From: Bacteroidota bacterium
Lineage (GTDB): Bacteria; Bacteroidota; Bacteroidia; Chitinophagales; Chitinophagaceae
DNA length: 32,877 nt
Assembly (NCBI GenBank): GCA_025352905.1
Contig: JANXRX010000020.1
Location: 1-32,877 of the forward strand
Direction of reading: 5' to 3'
In this document: positions 16,501-22,876 of the stretch, one piece after another
How the letters are laid out: every line of letters starts with the position of its first letter
Numbering within the stretch: position 1 is the stretch's first letter
The notes under the pieces: model-generated
What the model was told of the DNA's origin: nothing
The model's database searches: none
Seen by the model: the letters and a program-made list of their open reading frames with translations, nothing else
Program-made: the position numbers and the translations under genes

Positions 16501-19500
16501 TGATACTTTGTGAATTGGAACAACCATTCGCAGAAAGCGAAAACAGGTAACTGACACTTGTAAGGGAAGTGTTTGTATTGTTCAGCGATTGGAAAATGGT
16601 GACTCCCGTACCGGTAGAAGCCCCACCGCTTGTAATGCCGGTGACCACGGGTCTTGTCCAGCTAAAACCGGTTCCCAATGTGGCGCTGGTAGCGAAGTAA
16701 GAAAAATTGGTGGAACCACAAATATTAGGCGGTGTTAGCGTACTGGATAAAACAGGTAATGGATTTACATTAAATGTTACGGTAAAAGTGGCAGAATTGG
16801 TGCAGGCACTTGCTGCAACAGCGTAAACATAGGCAACGGTAACAGGTGCTGTTGTACTATTCACAAGCGCCTGGGATATACTGCCTGTGCCTGAACTGGC
16901 CCCGCTGGTAATACCCGCCACGGTTGGTCTTGTCCAGGTAAAGCTTGCAAGCGGTGCGCCGCTGGCAGGAGTATAACCGAAAATGGTACCGGTACAAATG
17001 CCTGAAGGTGTAAGTGTACTGATTAATAGTGCAGAAGGATTAACGGCAACCGTTACATTCTGGTTATTCAAACAACTGTTTGCGTTTAAGGTAAGCGCAT
17101 ATACAACATTTACGGATGTCGTACTGTTGCTACTCGTAAGTACGTCATTAATACCTGCTCCCGCCCCGCTTCCGGCAAAACCGCCGTTAATACCGGCAAC
17201 AGAGGCCCTGTTCCAGGTATAGATTGTTCCTGTAGTTAAACTGGTGGAAGTATAATTGAAAGCGGTTGCATTACAAATAGCCGCCGGTGTTAGCGTGCTG
17301 GTAAGAACGGGTGTTGGGTTCACGGTAATGGTGAATGACCGTGGCGTACCTGTACACGTGTTTGATAGCGGCGTTACCGTAATAGTGGCGCTGATAGGGA
17401 ATGTGCCCCCATTGGTTGCCAGAAAAGAACTGATGTTACCGGTAGCGGATAAAGCAGCCAGCCCCACAGCGGCATTCGTATTTGTCCACTGGTATGCCGT
17501 ATTGGTAACAAGCCCCGTAAAAGTAACCGTGGTTGTTGAAAAATTATTACAGATGGCCTGGTCCGCGATGGTATTAACGGTAGGCGTTGGATATACAGTT
17601 ATAGAAAAAGCCGTTGCCCCACCACTACAACTATTCGATACCGTTGATACATTTATGATTGCCGTGATAGGTACCGCAGATACGTTGGTTGCGGCGAAAG
17701 CATTAATCGTACCCGATCCGGATGTGGCCAATCCAATTGCTGAAGTGGTATTGGTCCAGTTAAAGGTGGTGCTTGCAACCGAACCTGAAAAAATAACGGT
17801 AGTGGTTGGCAAACCATTACACAGCGTCTGCGCACTCACTGCGTTCACACTCGGGGTAGGATTGACTGTAATGGAAAAAGCGTAAGGAGTTCCGTTACAG
17901 GTATTAGACACCGGCGATACAACTATTAAAGTATTGATCGGCACCCCCGAACCATTGGTACCCGTGAAAGCGCTGATGTTACCTATGCCTGATGCGGGTG
18001 CGAGTCCGACAGATGAATTGCTGTTTGTCCAGTTATAAGTAGTTCCTGTAACAAATCCGGTAAAAGTAACGGCGGCTGTCAGCGAATTATTACAGATGGC
18101 CTGGTCCGCGATCGTATTAACAGTAGGCGTTGGATAAACGGTAATTGAAAAGGAAGTCAGTCCACCGCTACAGCTATTAGATACAGTTGATACGTTAATG
18201 ATTGCTGTAACAGGTATCGCGGATACATTGACAGCGGTAAAAGCATTTATCGTGCCCGATCCGGAAGTGGTCAACCCAATTGATGAAGTGGTATTTGTCC
18301 AGTTAAAGGTGGTGCTTGCAACTGAACCCGAAAATACTACCGTGGTTGTTGAAAAAGTATTACACCAAGCCTGGGCGCTCACAACGTTCACGCTCGGGGT
18401 AGGGTTAACGGTAACTGAGAAAGTGTAGGGAGTACCGTTACAGCTATTTGACACCGGCGACACAACAATCAGGGTTGTGATCGGAACACCGGAAATGTTG
18501 GTGGCTGTGAAAGCGCTGATATTACCCGCGCCCGATGCAGGGGCAAGCCCTACAAGCGGATTACTGTTTGTCCAGTTGTAAGTGGTGCTTGTGACGAACC
18601 CGGTAAAAGCTACAGCGCCCGTTAACACGTTATTACACCTGATCTGATCAGCGATCGTGTTAACAGTAGGTGTTGGATTAACAGTGATGGAAAATACGGT
18701 GGAAGCGCCAGCACAACTATTAGAAAGTGCAGATGCTGTTATGAATCCTGTTATGGGAACAGCGGAAACATTGGTAGCTGTAAACGCATTGATCGTGGTC
18801 GATCCCGAAGTCGCCAGCCCGATGGCGGAAGTGGTATTTGCCCAGCTGAACGTAGCCCCTGCTACAGCGCTGGTAAACGTAACGGTAGTAGTTGAAAAGG
18901 CATTACACAAAACCTGTCCGCTCACAACGCCAATATTGGGTGTTGGATTGATAGTGATCGTAAAGTTTTGTGCGGTTCCACTACAGGTATTGGAAACAGG
19001 CGTTACAGCCAGTGAAGCGATTATGGGAACGTTCGAAGCATTGATGGTGGTAAAGGCACTGATGTTACCGATTCCGGCGCCGATGATACCAATACCCGGT
19101 AAAGTGTTCGTCCAGTTATAGGTTGTATTGGCTACGGCGGATCCTGTAAAATTGATCGCGGCAGACAAAGTAGCATTACAGATAACCAGGCTGGCGGGCA
19201 GGTTAACCGATGGGGTTGGATTTACCGTGATTGAAAATCCAAGCGGCGCACTATTACAGGTATTGGAAACAGCGGTAACCGTGATCAATGCGCTTACAGG
19301 AGCATTGGTTGCATTGGTAACGGTAAAGGCAGCTATAGGACCCGATGAAGCGGCAGCAAGACCGATCGATACCGTATTATTGGTCCAGTTATACGTAGCG
19401 TTTGTAACGGTACCCGAAAAAATAACGCCCGATGATAAAAGGCCATTGCATAAAATCTGGTTAGCGATGGCATTAACAACAGGCGTTGGATTAACAGTTA

Positions 19501-21439
19501 TGGAGAACGTGATCGGTGTTCCGGAACAGGTATTGGAAACAGGCGTTACCATGATCAATGCACTCACCGGTGCGTTCGATGCGTTCAGTGCGGTAAACGC
19601 CAGTATATTACCGGAGCCGTTGAGCGCAAGCCCAACCGATGGGGTGCTGTTTGTCCAGTTAAAAGTGGTATTTGCAGATAGCCCGCTGAATGTAACCGGG
19701 TTTGTGATCACAGCATTGCAGATAACCTGGTCTGCCACTGTGTTAACGGTAGGCGTGGGGTTAACAGTAATAGAGAAAACAGTAGAACTGCCTATGCACG
19801 TATTGGATGAAGGTATTACCGTTATAAACGCTGTGAGCGGAACTGTACCTACGTTGGTAGAGGTGAAGGATGCGATATTTCCGGTCCCCGTTAATCCACC
19901 GATACCTACCAACGAAGTGGAACTTGTCCAATCATAGGTGGCCGCAACAGATCCGGTAAAACCCGGAACGTTTACCGTTAGGTTATTACAAACTATCTGG
20001 CTGGCGACTGTGTTCACCGAAGGCGTTGGATTAACGGTGATCGTAAAGGAAGTTGGGGTACCTGAACATCCTAAATAGTTTGGTGTTACGATAATATAGT
20101 CATCGGCTGGTGTAACAATGCTGGTGCCGGTAAACGCTGCAATATTGCCGGAACCCGACGGTACACCGATACCGATGGATGGATTATTATCGGTCCAGTT
20201 GTACGTTACCGCTAAAGGACTGGTAAATGCAACGGGTGTAATTAATGTATTGTTACACGCTATGATATTCGATAACGCGTTAACCGTGGCGATAGGATTT
20301 ACCGTAATTGAAAAGACGGTAGACGTTCCGCTGCAGCTATTTGATAATGGGCTTACTGTAATATAGGCCGTTACCGGAACCAGCGCCGAACCGGTTGAGG
20401 TGAATGGCGTTATGGGTCCTGTACCGCTGGCCGCCCCGATGCCTATTGCAAGGGTAGTACTTGACCAGTTAAAGACGGCTCCCACTGACCCTGTAAAAAG
20501 AGGTGCAACCGTTATCGCATCGCAAACTGTCAGATCCGCGACTATATTAACCGTTGGGATAGGATTAACGGTGATAGAAAAAGTTACGGTAGATCCGGAA
20601 CAGGAATTTGACAGTGGCGTTACCACAATCAATGCAGTGGCAGGAACACCAGTTACATTCTGCCCTGTAAAAACTGGAATATTGCCCGTGCCTGTGAATG
20701 TTGAGCCGAGGGCACCCCCCCCGATAACAATATTGCTCGTGGTCCAGTTGTACGTTGTACCTAATACAGAGCCTGTAAATATCACAGCGGTTGTTGAAAA
20801 CCCATGACAGACCGCCTGGTCCGTTACTGCACCTACAGTGGGTGTTGGATTAACAGTGATCGTAAATGTACGCGGGGCGCCAACACAGGTATTTGATATT
20901 GCATTTACAGTAATGACGGAGTATATCGGAACTATCGTAGCGTTAGTCGCCGTAAAAGCTGCAAGATTACCAGTGCCGGTGGCTGATACGCCCAGACCTA
21001 TATCTGTCGGATCACCCGACCATGTAAAAGATGAACTCAAAACATTACTCGTGAAGGTAACCGCGTTGGTCAGTGTGCCGTTACATTTAACTTGTGCGGT
21101 GATTGCATTAACGGTTGGGGCTGGATTTACGGTGACAACAACTGTATTCGTAAGGCCAGATGAAAATATTGTAAGCGTATAAGTATAAACGGTCGGTGCA
21201 GATGTAATATTTGTTAAGGTCTGTGAAAAGATAAGTTGAAACCCCACTGAGCTGGTTGCACCTGCAGCAATGGCTGCAGCGCCTGGCGCAGACCATGAAT
21301 AAGTTTCGCCTCCGGCATCTCCAAAATCAACAGACGTAAGACTGACAGTAGAGCCACTACAAATCGTTACATTGACAGTTGCTGCGTGAGCAAAATAACT
21401 GGAAATCAATAAAATAAGAAGGAGGCACACTTTCCTCAT
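13514..21439 (-). CDS. Giant T9SS-secreted PKD-like repeat protein (adhesin-like) with gliding-motility C-terminal domain
   Basis: A 2641-residue surface or secreted protein. Signal peptide 1-20 (MRKVCLLLILLISSYFAHAA). Residues 20-109 are a divergent first unit. Residues 110-1378 are fourteen PKD-like repeats of 89-95 residues (consensus features NWTN, AFTATN, SNTCSGTP, FSITVNPTP). Residues 1379-1835 are five repeats of a second kind (LSSTLTPP.ICG, W.R..V.GI), and 1836-2212 four of a third kind (TTYTWG.P, SQ.L.N). Then follow another related unit, an Ig-like unit (about 2307-2386) and a PKD-like unit (about 2387-2468). The end, from about 2550, is the sorting domain (FVPKSFTPNGDGINDILYP, WDGKVNGVQQPMGVYFW). 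Sequence is rich in Thr, Ser, Asn and Val and poor in charged residues. Almost every repeat has two cysteines. An adhesin, gliding or biofilm role is inferred from architecture and the PorP/SprF neighbour. No frameshift is seen. Confidence 0.93.
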   Translation of the reverse strand: MRKVCLLLILLISSYFAHAATVNVTICSGSTVSLTSVDFGDAGGETYSWSAPGAAAIAAGATSSVGFQLIFSQTLTNITSAPTVYTYTLTIFSSGLTNTVVVTVNPAPTVNAITAQVKCNGTLTNAVTFTSNVLSSSFTWSGDPTDIGLGVSATGTGNLAAFTATNATIVPIYSVITVNAISNTCVGAPRTFTITVNPTPTVGAVTDQAVCHGFSTTAVIFTGSVLGTTYNWTTSNIVIGGGALGSTFTGTGNIPVFTGQNVTGVPATALIVVTPLSNSCSGSTVTFSITVNPIPTVNIVADLTVCDAITVAPLFTGSVGAVFNWSSTTLAIGIGAASGTGPITPFTSTGSALVPVTAYITVSPLSNSCSGTSTVFSITVNPIATVNALSNIIACNNTLITPVAFTSPLAVTYNWTDNNPSIGIGVPSGSGNIAAFTGTSIVTPADDYIIVTPNYLGCSGTPTSFTITVNPTPSVNTVASQIVCNNLTVNVPGFTGSVAATYDWTSSTSLVGIGGLTGTGNIASFTSTNVGTVPLTAFITVIPSSNTCIGSSTVFSITVNPTPTVNTVADQVICNAVITNPVTFSGLSANTTFNWTNSTPSVGLALNGSGNILAFTALNASNAPVSALIMVTPVSNTCSGTPITFSITVNPTPVVNAIANQILCNGLLSSGVIFSGTVTNATYNWTNNTVSIGLAAASSGPIAAFTVTNATNAPVSALITVTAVSNTCNSAPLGFSITVNPTPSVNLPASLVICNATLSAAINFTGSAVANTTYNWTNTLPGIGIIGAGIGNISAFTTINASNVPIIASLAVTPVSNTCSGTAQNFTITINPTPNIGVVSGQVLCNAFSTTTVTFTSAVAGATFSWANTTSAIGLATSGSTTINAFTATNVSAVPITGFITASALSNSCAGASTVFSITVNPTPTVNTIADQIRCNNVLTGAVAFTGFVTSTTYNWTNSNPLVGLAPASGAGNISAFTATNISGVPITTLIVVSPVSNSCNGTPYTFSVTVNPTPSVNVVSAQAWCNTFSTTTVVFSGSVASTTFNWTNTTSSIGLTTSGSGTINAFTAVNVSAIPVTAIINVSTVSNSCSGGLTSFSITVYPTPTVNTIADQAICNNSLTAAVTFTGFVTGTTYNWTNSNSSVGLAPASGIGNISAFTGTNGSGVPINTLIVVSPVSNTCNGTPYAFSITVNPTPSVNAVSAQTLCNGLPTTTVIFSGSVASTTFNWTNTTSAIGLATSGSGTINAFAATNVSAVPITAIINVSTVSNSCSGGATAFSITVYPTPTVNTIADQAICNNFSTTTVTFTGLVTNTAYQWTNTNAAVGLAALSATGNISSFLATNGGTFPISATITVTPLSNTCTGTPRSFTITVNPTPVLTSTLTPAAICNATAFNYTSTSLTTGTIYTWNRASVAGINGGFAGSGAGAGINDVLTSSNSTTSVNVVYALTLNANSCLNNQNVTVAVNPSALLISTLTPSGICTGTIFGYTPASGAPLASFTWTRPTVAGITSGASSGTGSISQALVNSTTAPVTVAYVYAVAASACTNSATFTVTFNVNPLPVLSSTLTPPNICGSTNFSYFATSATLGTGFSWTRPVVTGITSGGASTGTGVTIFQSLNNTNTSLTSVSYLFSLSANGCSNSQSISVGVYPTPLLSSSLTAPPVCSSTPFSYLPTSAIGTIFNWARTTVTGITNPAASGTNDPAETLINTTPLPVNVIYTYTVITSTGCQNTQTVTVTVNPTPLLSSSSAPPPICTGTLFNYTPTSNTPSTVFNWTRAFASPVSNGPASGSNSPGEILVNPSITPGAVVYSYTLTANACSNTQQITVTVNPIPVIAAQTTATCSNAAFTVTPAGVPVATVYTWGLPSITPVGSTLGSTTGFSQTAVNQVLNNQTILATSAVYIVLPSASGCNGNTFTLTVAINPTPVVANQSMTPVCSGSAFSYIATGIPAGTTYTWNTPVQNPSGTLTGAGAQPISQPAVSQTLSSINNLFDTAFYSVIPATALCIGNAFSLTVPVKPIPIIANLRDTICSGNTFGSNPSPVPASTTYTWGAPVSTPGGSILGGFAQSIPISNISQTLTNTTTAYAQAVYTIIPSAANCPGPAFLLTEVVARFIPVFTTQNVLICSGTAFNATPSSAPVGTTYTWPAPVNPPPVGITGGSATFTSVTSVSQVLTNQNNTIDTAIYTVTPVIGICPGTAFTATIRVLPLPKATITGPASICQNILIDTVSLALNGTAPWSFTYSDGITTSTKTGIASSPYKLVLPAPIAKNITTRTVMVMNVKDAGCSNTTDTSFFTQTINPLPVGKIISLHGKYLCNGIADTLFVQSIDSLGYQWKLNGALLTGVITDSIKTSTSGSYNALLTNVYGCSDTAAIPVSILLVKPPVLKFSVDTACINSLTTYTNLTDTTFTGTVQWLWSFGNGNSAVSMNGTTTYSIAGNYHVSLKATQPFCSSYLPVTLDSVINIQSPIADTTLLSVSATKGQITPVAGRSLPGYTYQWLPSAGIQNPDSVFTNFNYATTQQYTIQMVSPAGCVTHDSLLVRVFDTKVEDIFVPKSFTPNGDGINDILYPYIAGIKTFHYFRILNRYGKLLFETKNQDNGWDGKVNGVQQPMGVYFWVAEGVAADGSIVQKSGQILLLR
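14804..17305 (-). repeat. Coding repeats, second and third families of the giant protein
   Basis: Nine tandem domain-encoding units of about 270-285 bp. Five (15935-17305, residues 1379-1835) share L.S.LTPP.IC and W.R..V.GI. Four (14804-15934, residues 1836-2212) share CSG.AF, TTYTWG.P and SQ.L.N. Boundaries were set by eye at the end of each VNPxPV/L segment. These units are more diverged from one another than the first family. Confidence 0.8.
17306..18934 (-). repeat. Higher-order 543-bp repeat, three copies of a two-domain unit
   Basis: Within the first repeat family, the last six units alternate between two subtypes: WTNTTSAIGLATSGSGTINAF (units 9, 11, 13) and WTNSN..VGLAPASG.GNISAF (units 10, 12; unit 14 related). 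One pair is 181 codons, and the stretch is exactly 3 x 543 bp. A shared DNA string, ATTACAGATGGCCTGGTCCG, occurs at 17546 and 18089, exactly 543 bp apart. This is a recent segmental duplication of a domain pair. Confidence 0.8.
17306..21112 (-). repeat. Coding repeats, first family of the giant protein (14 units)
   Basis: Fourteen tandem units of 89-95 codons (residues 110-1378), each beginning VNxxAxQxxC and ending FSITVNPTPx. The paired cysteines sit near unit positions 10 and 75. DNA similarity between neighbouring units is modest toward the N-terminus and rises toward residue 1378. Confidence 0.85.
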
Positions 21440-21555
21440 AGCGTTGGTAATGTTAGTATCTCAGTTAAAAATAAGGTAGGCGGGGTTAAAAACACGCCTC
21501 TCACATTAATTATTTATTACCGTAGGTTTTTTACGACAAGTTGACTTTCAGCAGG

Positions 21556-21585
21556 ATATAAAACTAATAACTGTTAGTTTTATAT
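21556..21585. promoter_or_regulatory. Perfect 12-bp dyad upstream of the giant protein gene
   Basis: ATATAAAACTAA (21556-21567), six-base spacer TAACTG, then TTAGTTTTATAT (21574-21585). It lies 117 nt upstream of the giant gene's start codon. It is AT-rich and has no following T-tract in the minus direction, so an operator for a dimeric regulator is more likely than a terminator. Confidence 0.4.
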
Positions 21586-21663
21586 TTCATCGGGGGATGC
21601 TTGGAAGACACGGTTTCAGTCAATACCGTTGTCTGAAATGGTAATTTTGTGTGAAAATCGATT

Positions 21664-21729
21664 AACCCCGGCCTTCAGGCCGGGGTTCAAGAATCCCCCC
21701 CCAGAAACATTTGGGCCTGAAGGCCGGGG
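21664..21729. repeat. REP-like GC-rich palindromes, inverted pair
   Basis: The first copy is a perfect hairpin, AACCCCGGCC-TTCA-GGCCGGGGTT (21664-21687). The second copy, GGCCTGAAGGCCGGGG (21714-21729), is the exact reverse complement of bases 21666-21681. Two inverted copies of a self-complementary GC-rich motif about 30 nt apart is the layout of REP/BIME-type extragenic repeats. They lie just downstream of the LacI-type stop codon on its strand and could also end its transcript, though no T-run follows. Confidence 0.55.
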
Positions 21730-21753
21730 CAGTAAGTAGCTAATTTTCAACAT

Positions 21754-22764
21754 TTATTTAGAGCTGTTACGCTGTACCAGGCTGCTTTTCAGGACGATCT
21801 TATCAATCCGGTTCCCAAAGGTCTTTTTCTCAATCATCCGGAACAGCAGGGAAGCTGATTCTTTACCGATCTCGAAGGCAGGCTGGGTAATCGTGGACAG
21901 GGAAGGCGCCAGCAGGGATGCAGTGCGCAGATTAGAGAAGCTGATGATCCTGATCTGCTCAGGTATTTTCAGCTTGATATCGTTACAAACATAATACGAA
22001 GAGATGGCTAATTTTTCAACGGTGGCAAAAATTCCGTCGGGGCGGTCTTTACGACTCAGTAATTTTTTGATCAGTTGCAGGTTGGTGCCATTATCGTTGG
22101 TACACTGGATGATCAGTTTCGGATCCACTTTTATTTGGTGTTTCTTTAGCGCGTCTTCATAGCCTTTCATCCTTTTATGGGTAATAGACAGGTAATTGGA
22201 AAGCGAGAGACAGGCCACTTTTTTACAACCTGCCTGTATCAGGTGTTCTGTTGCCTTGAACCCGCTCTCATAATCGTCTGTGGTAACGGTAGGACATTCC
22301 ATCCGCTCCGGAACACGGTCGAAGAACACCAGCGGAACGCCTGTTTCGTGTAACGACACCAGGTGCTGTATATCATCCGTATCCCTGCAAAGCGAGATCA
22401 ATACCCCGTCTACCCGGCCGCCCTGCAGGTGCTTGATCGTGGATTCTTCGTTCTTGAAATTTTCGTGGGTAAGATAGGTAAGTACATGGTACCCCTTCTG
22501 CTGGGCCACCAGCTGGATGCCATCAATAGCGAGTGCAAAAAAGTTATTGGCGATCTCCGGGATCACTACGGCAATGGTGATGCTTTTCTTTCTCCGTAAA
22601 CTGCTGGCAAAAGGGTTGGGTTGGTAATTCATCTTCTCAGCCATGGCCAGCACCCGTTTCTTAGTGGCAGCGCTAATCTCGTAACTATCGCGCAGGGCCT
22701 TAGAAACTGAAGAGATGGAAAGACCCAGCTCTTCAGAAAGCTTTTTTAAATTCGTGTTACTCAT
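21754..22764 (-). CDS. LacI-family transcriptional regulator of the PUL
   Basis: A DNA-binding carbohydrate regulator of 336 residues with the start at 22764 (MSNTNLKKLSEELGLS); the ORF track adds five residues (MIACF) that are not typical. The N-terminal LacI helix-turn-helix is clear (LSEELGLSISSVSKALRDSYEISAATKKRVLAMAEKMNYQPN), followed by the hinge helix PFASSLRRKK. The periplasmic-binding-protein-like sensor domain covers about 60-336 (ITIAVVIPEIANNFFALAIDGI, GVPLVFFDRVPE, LSTITQPAFEIGKESASLL). It is divergent from the GH97 gene and separated from it by 112 nt holding a CG-centred dyad of the kind LacI proteins bind. The ligand is unknown, presumably a breakdown product of the glycan used by this locus. 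A near-identical dyad upstream of susC suggests it controls the transport operon as well. Confidence 0.93.
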   Translation of the reverse strand: MSNTNLKKLSEELGLSISSVSKALRDSYEISAATKKRVLAMAEKMNYQPNPFASSLRRKKSITIAVVIPEIANNFFALAIDGIQLVAQQKGYHVLTYLTHENFKNEESTIKHLQGGRVDGVLISLCRDTDDIQHLVSLHETGVPLVFFDRVPERMECPTVTTDDYESGFKATEHLIQAGCKKVACLSLSNYLSITHKRMKGYEDALKKHQIKVDPKLIIQCTNDNGTNLQLIKKLLSRKDRPDGIFATVEKLAISSYYVCNDIKLKIPEQIRIISFSNLRTASLLAPSLSTITQPAFEIGKESASLLFRMIEKKTFGNRIDKIVLKSSLVQRNSSK

Positions 22765-22796
22765 AAAGCAGGCAATCAATCAGTAAGATACAACTT

Positions 22797-22826
22797 TTAC
22801 GAAAAACCTTGAAAACGTTTTCGTAA
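22797..22826. promoter_or_regulatory. Putative LacI-type operator between lacI-type gene and GH97
   Basis: The core is a perfect 12-bp palindrome with a central CG, GAAAACGTTTTC (22811-22822), the classic symmetry of LacI/PurR/CcpA sites. In addition TTACGAAAA (22797-22805) and TTTTCGTAA (22818-22826) form a wider inverted repeat sharing the right half. The core centre is about 60 nt before the GH97 start and 53 nt before the regulator start, so it could control both. TACTTTAG at 22850-22857 is one mismatch from the Bacteroidota -7 consensus TAnnTTTG, but no good -33 element is seen. Confidence 0.65.
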
Positions 22827-22876
22827 TCCGGGGAGAGCCGTTAATAAGTTACTTTAGTAGACGAATTTTTGCTTAT

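Larger units (their letters stand above)
21440..21753. other. Intergenic region upstream of the giant protein gene
   Basis: 314 nt without a gene, between the lacI-type gene stop and the giant protein start, both on the minus strand. It contains a 12-bp perfect dyad (21556-21585) and two GC-rich palindromes (21664-21687 and 21714-21729), listed separately, plus a C8 run at 21695-21702. I found no convincing TAnnTTTG-type promoter for the giant gene. Confidence 0.6.

Noticed and set aside
16983-21182. Long plus-strand ORFs (79-269 codons) opposite the repeat region of the giant protein
   Set aside because: They mirror the repeat units in antisense, repeat with the same period, and arise from the Thr/Val/Asn-rich codon make-up of the sense gene. 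No signal or domain is visible in them.
22765-22779. Five-residue extension MIACF of the LacI-family ORF
   Set aside because: LacI proteins begin shortly before the helix-turn-helix; MSNTNLKKLSEELGLS fits that pattern.
22801-22876. Full promoter call for GH97
   Set aside because: TACTTTAG resembles the -7 box, but no -33 element occurs at the expected spacing, so it is only mentioned in the operator entry.
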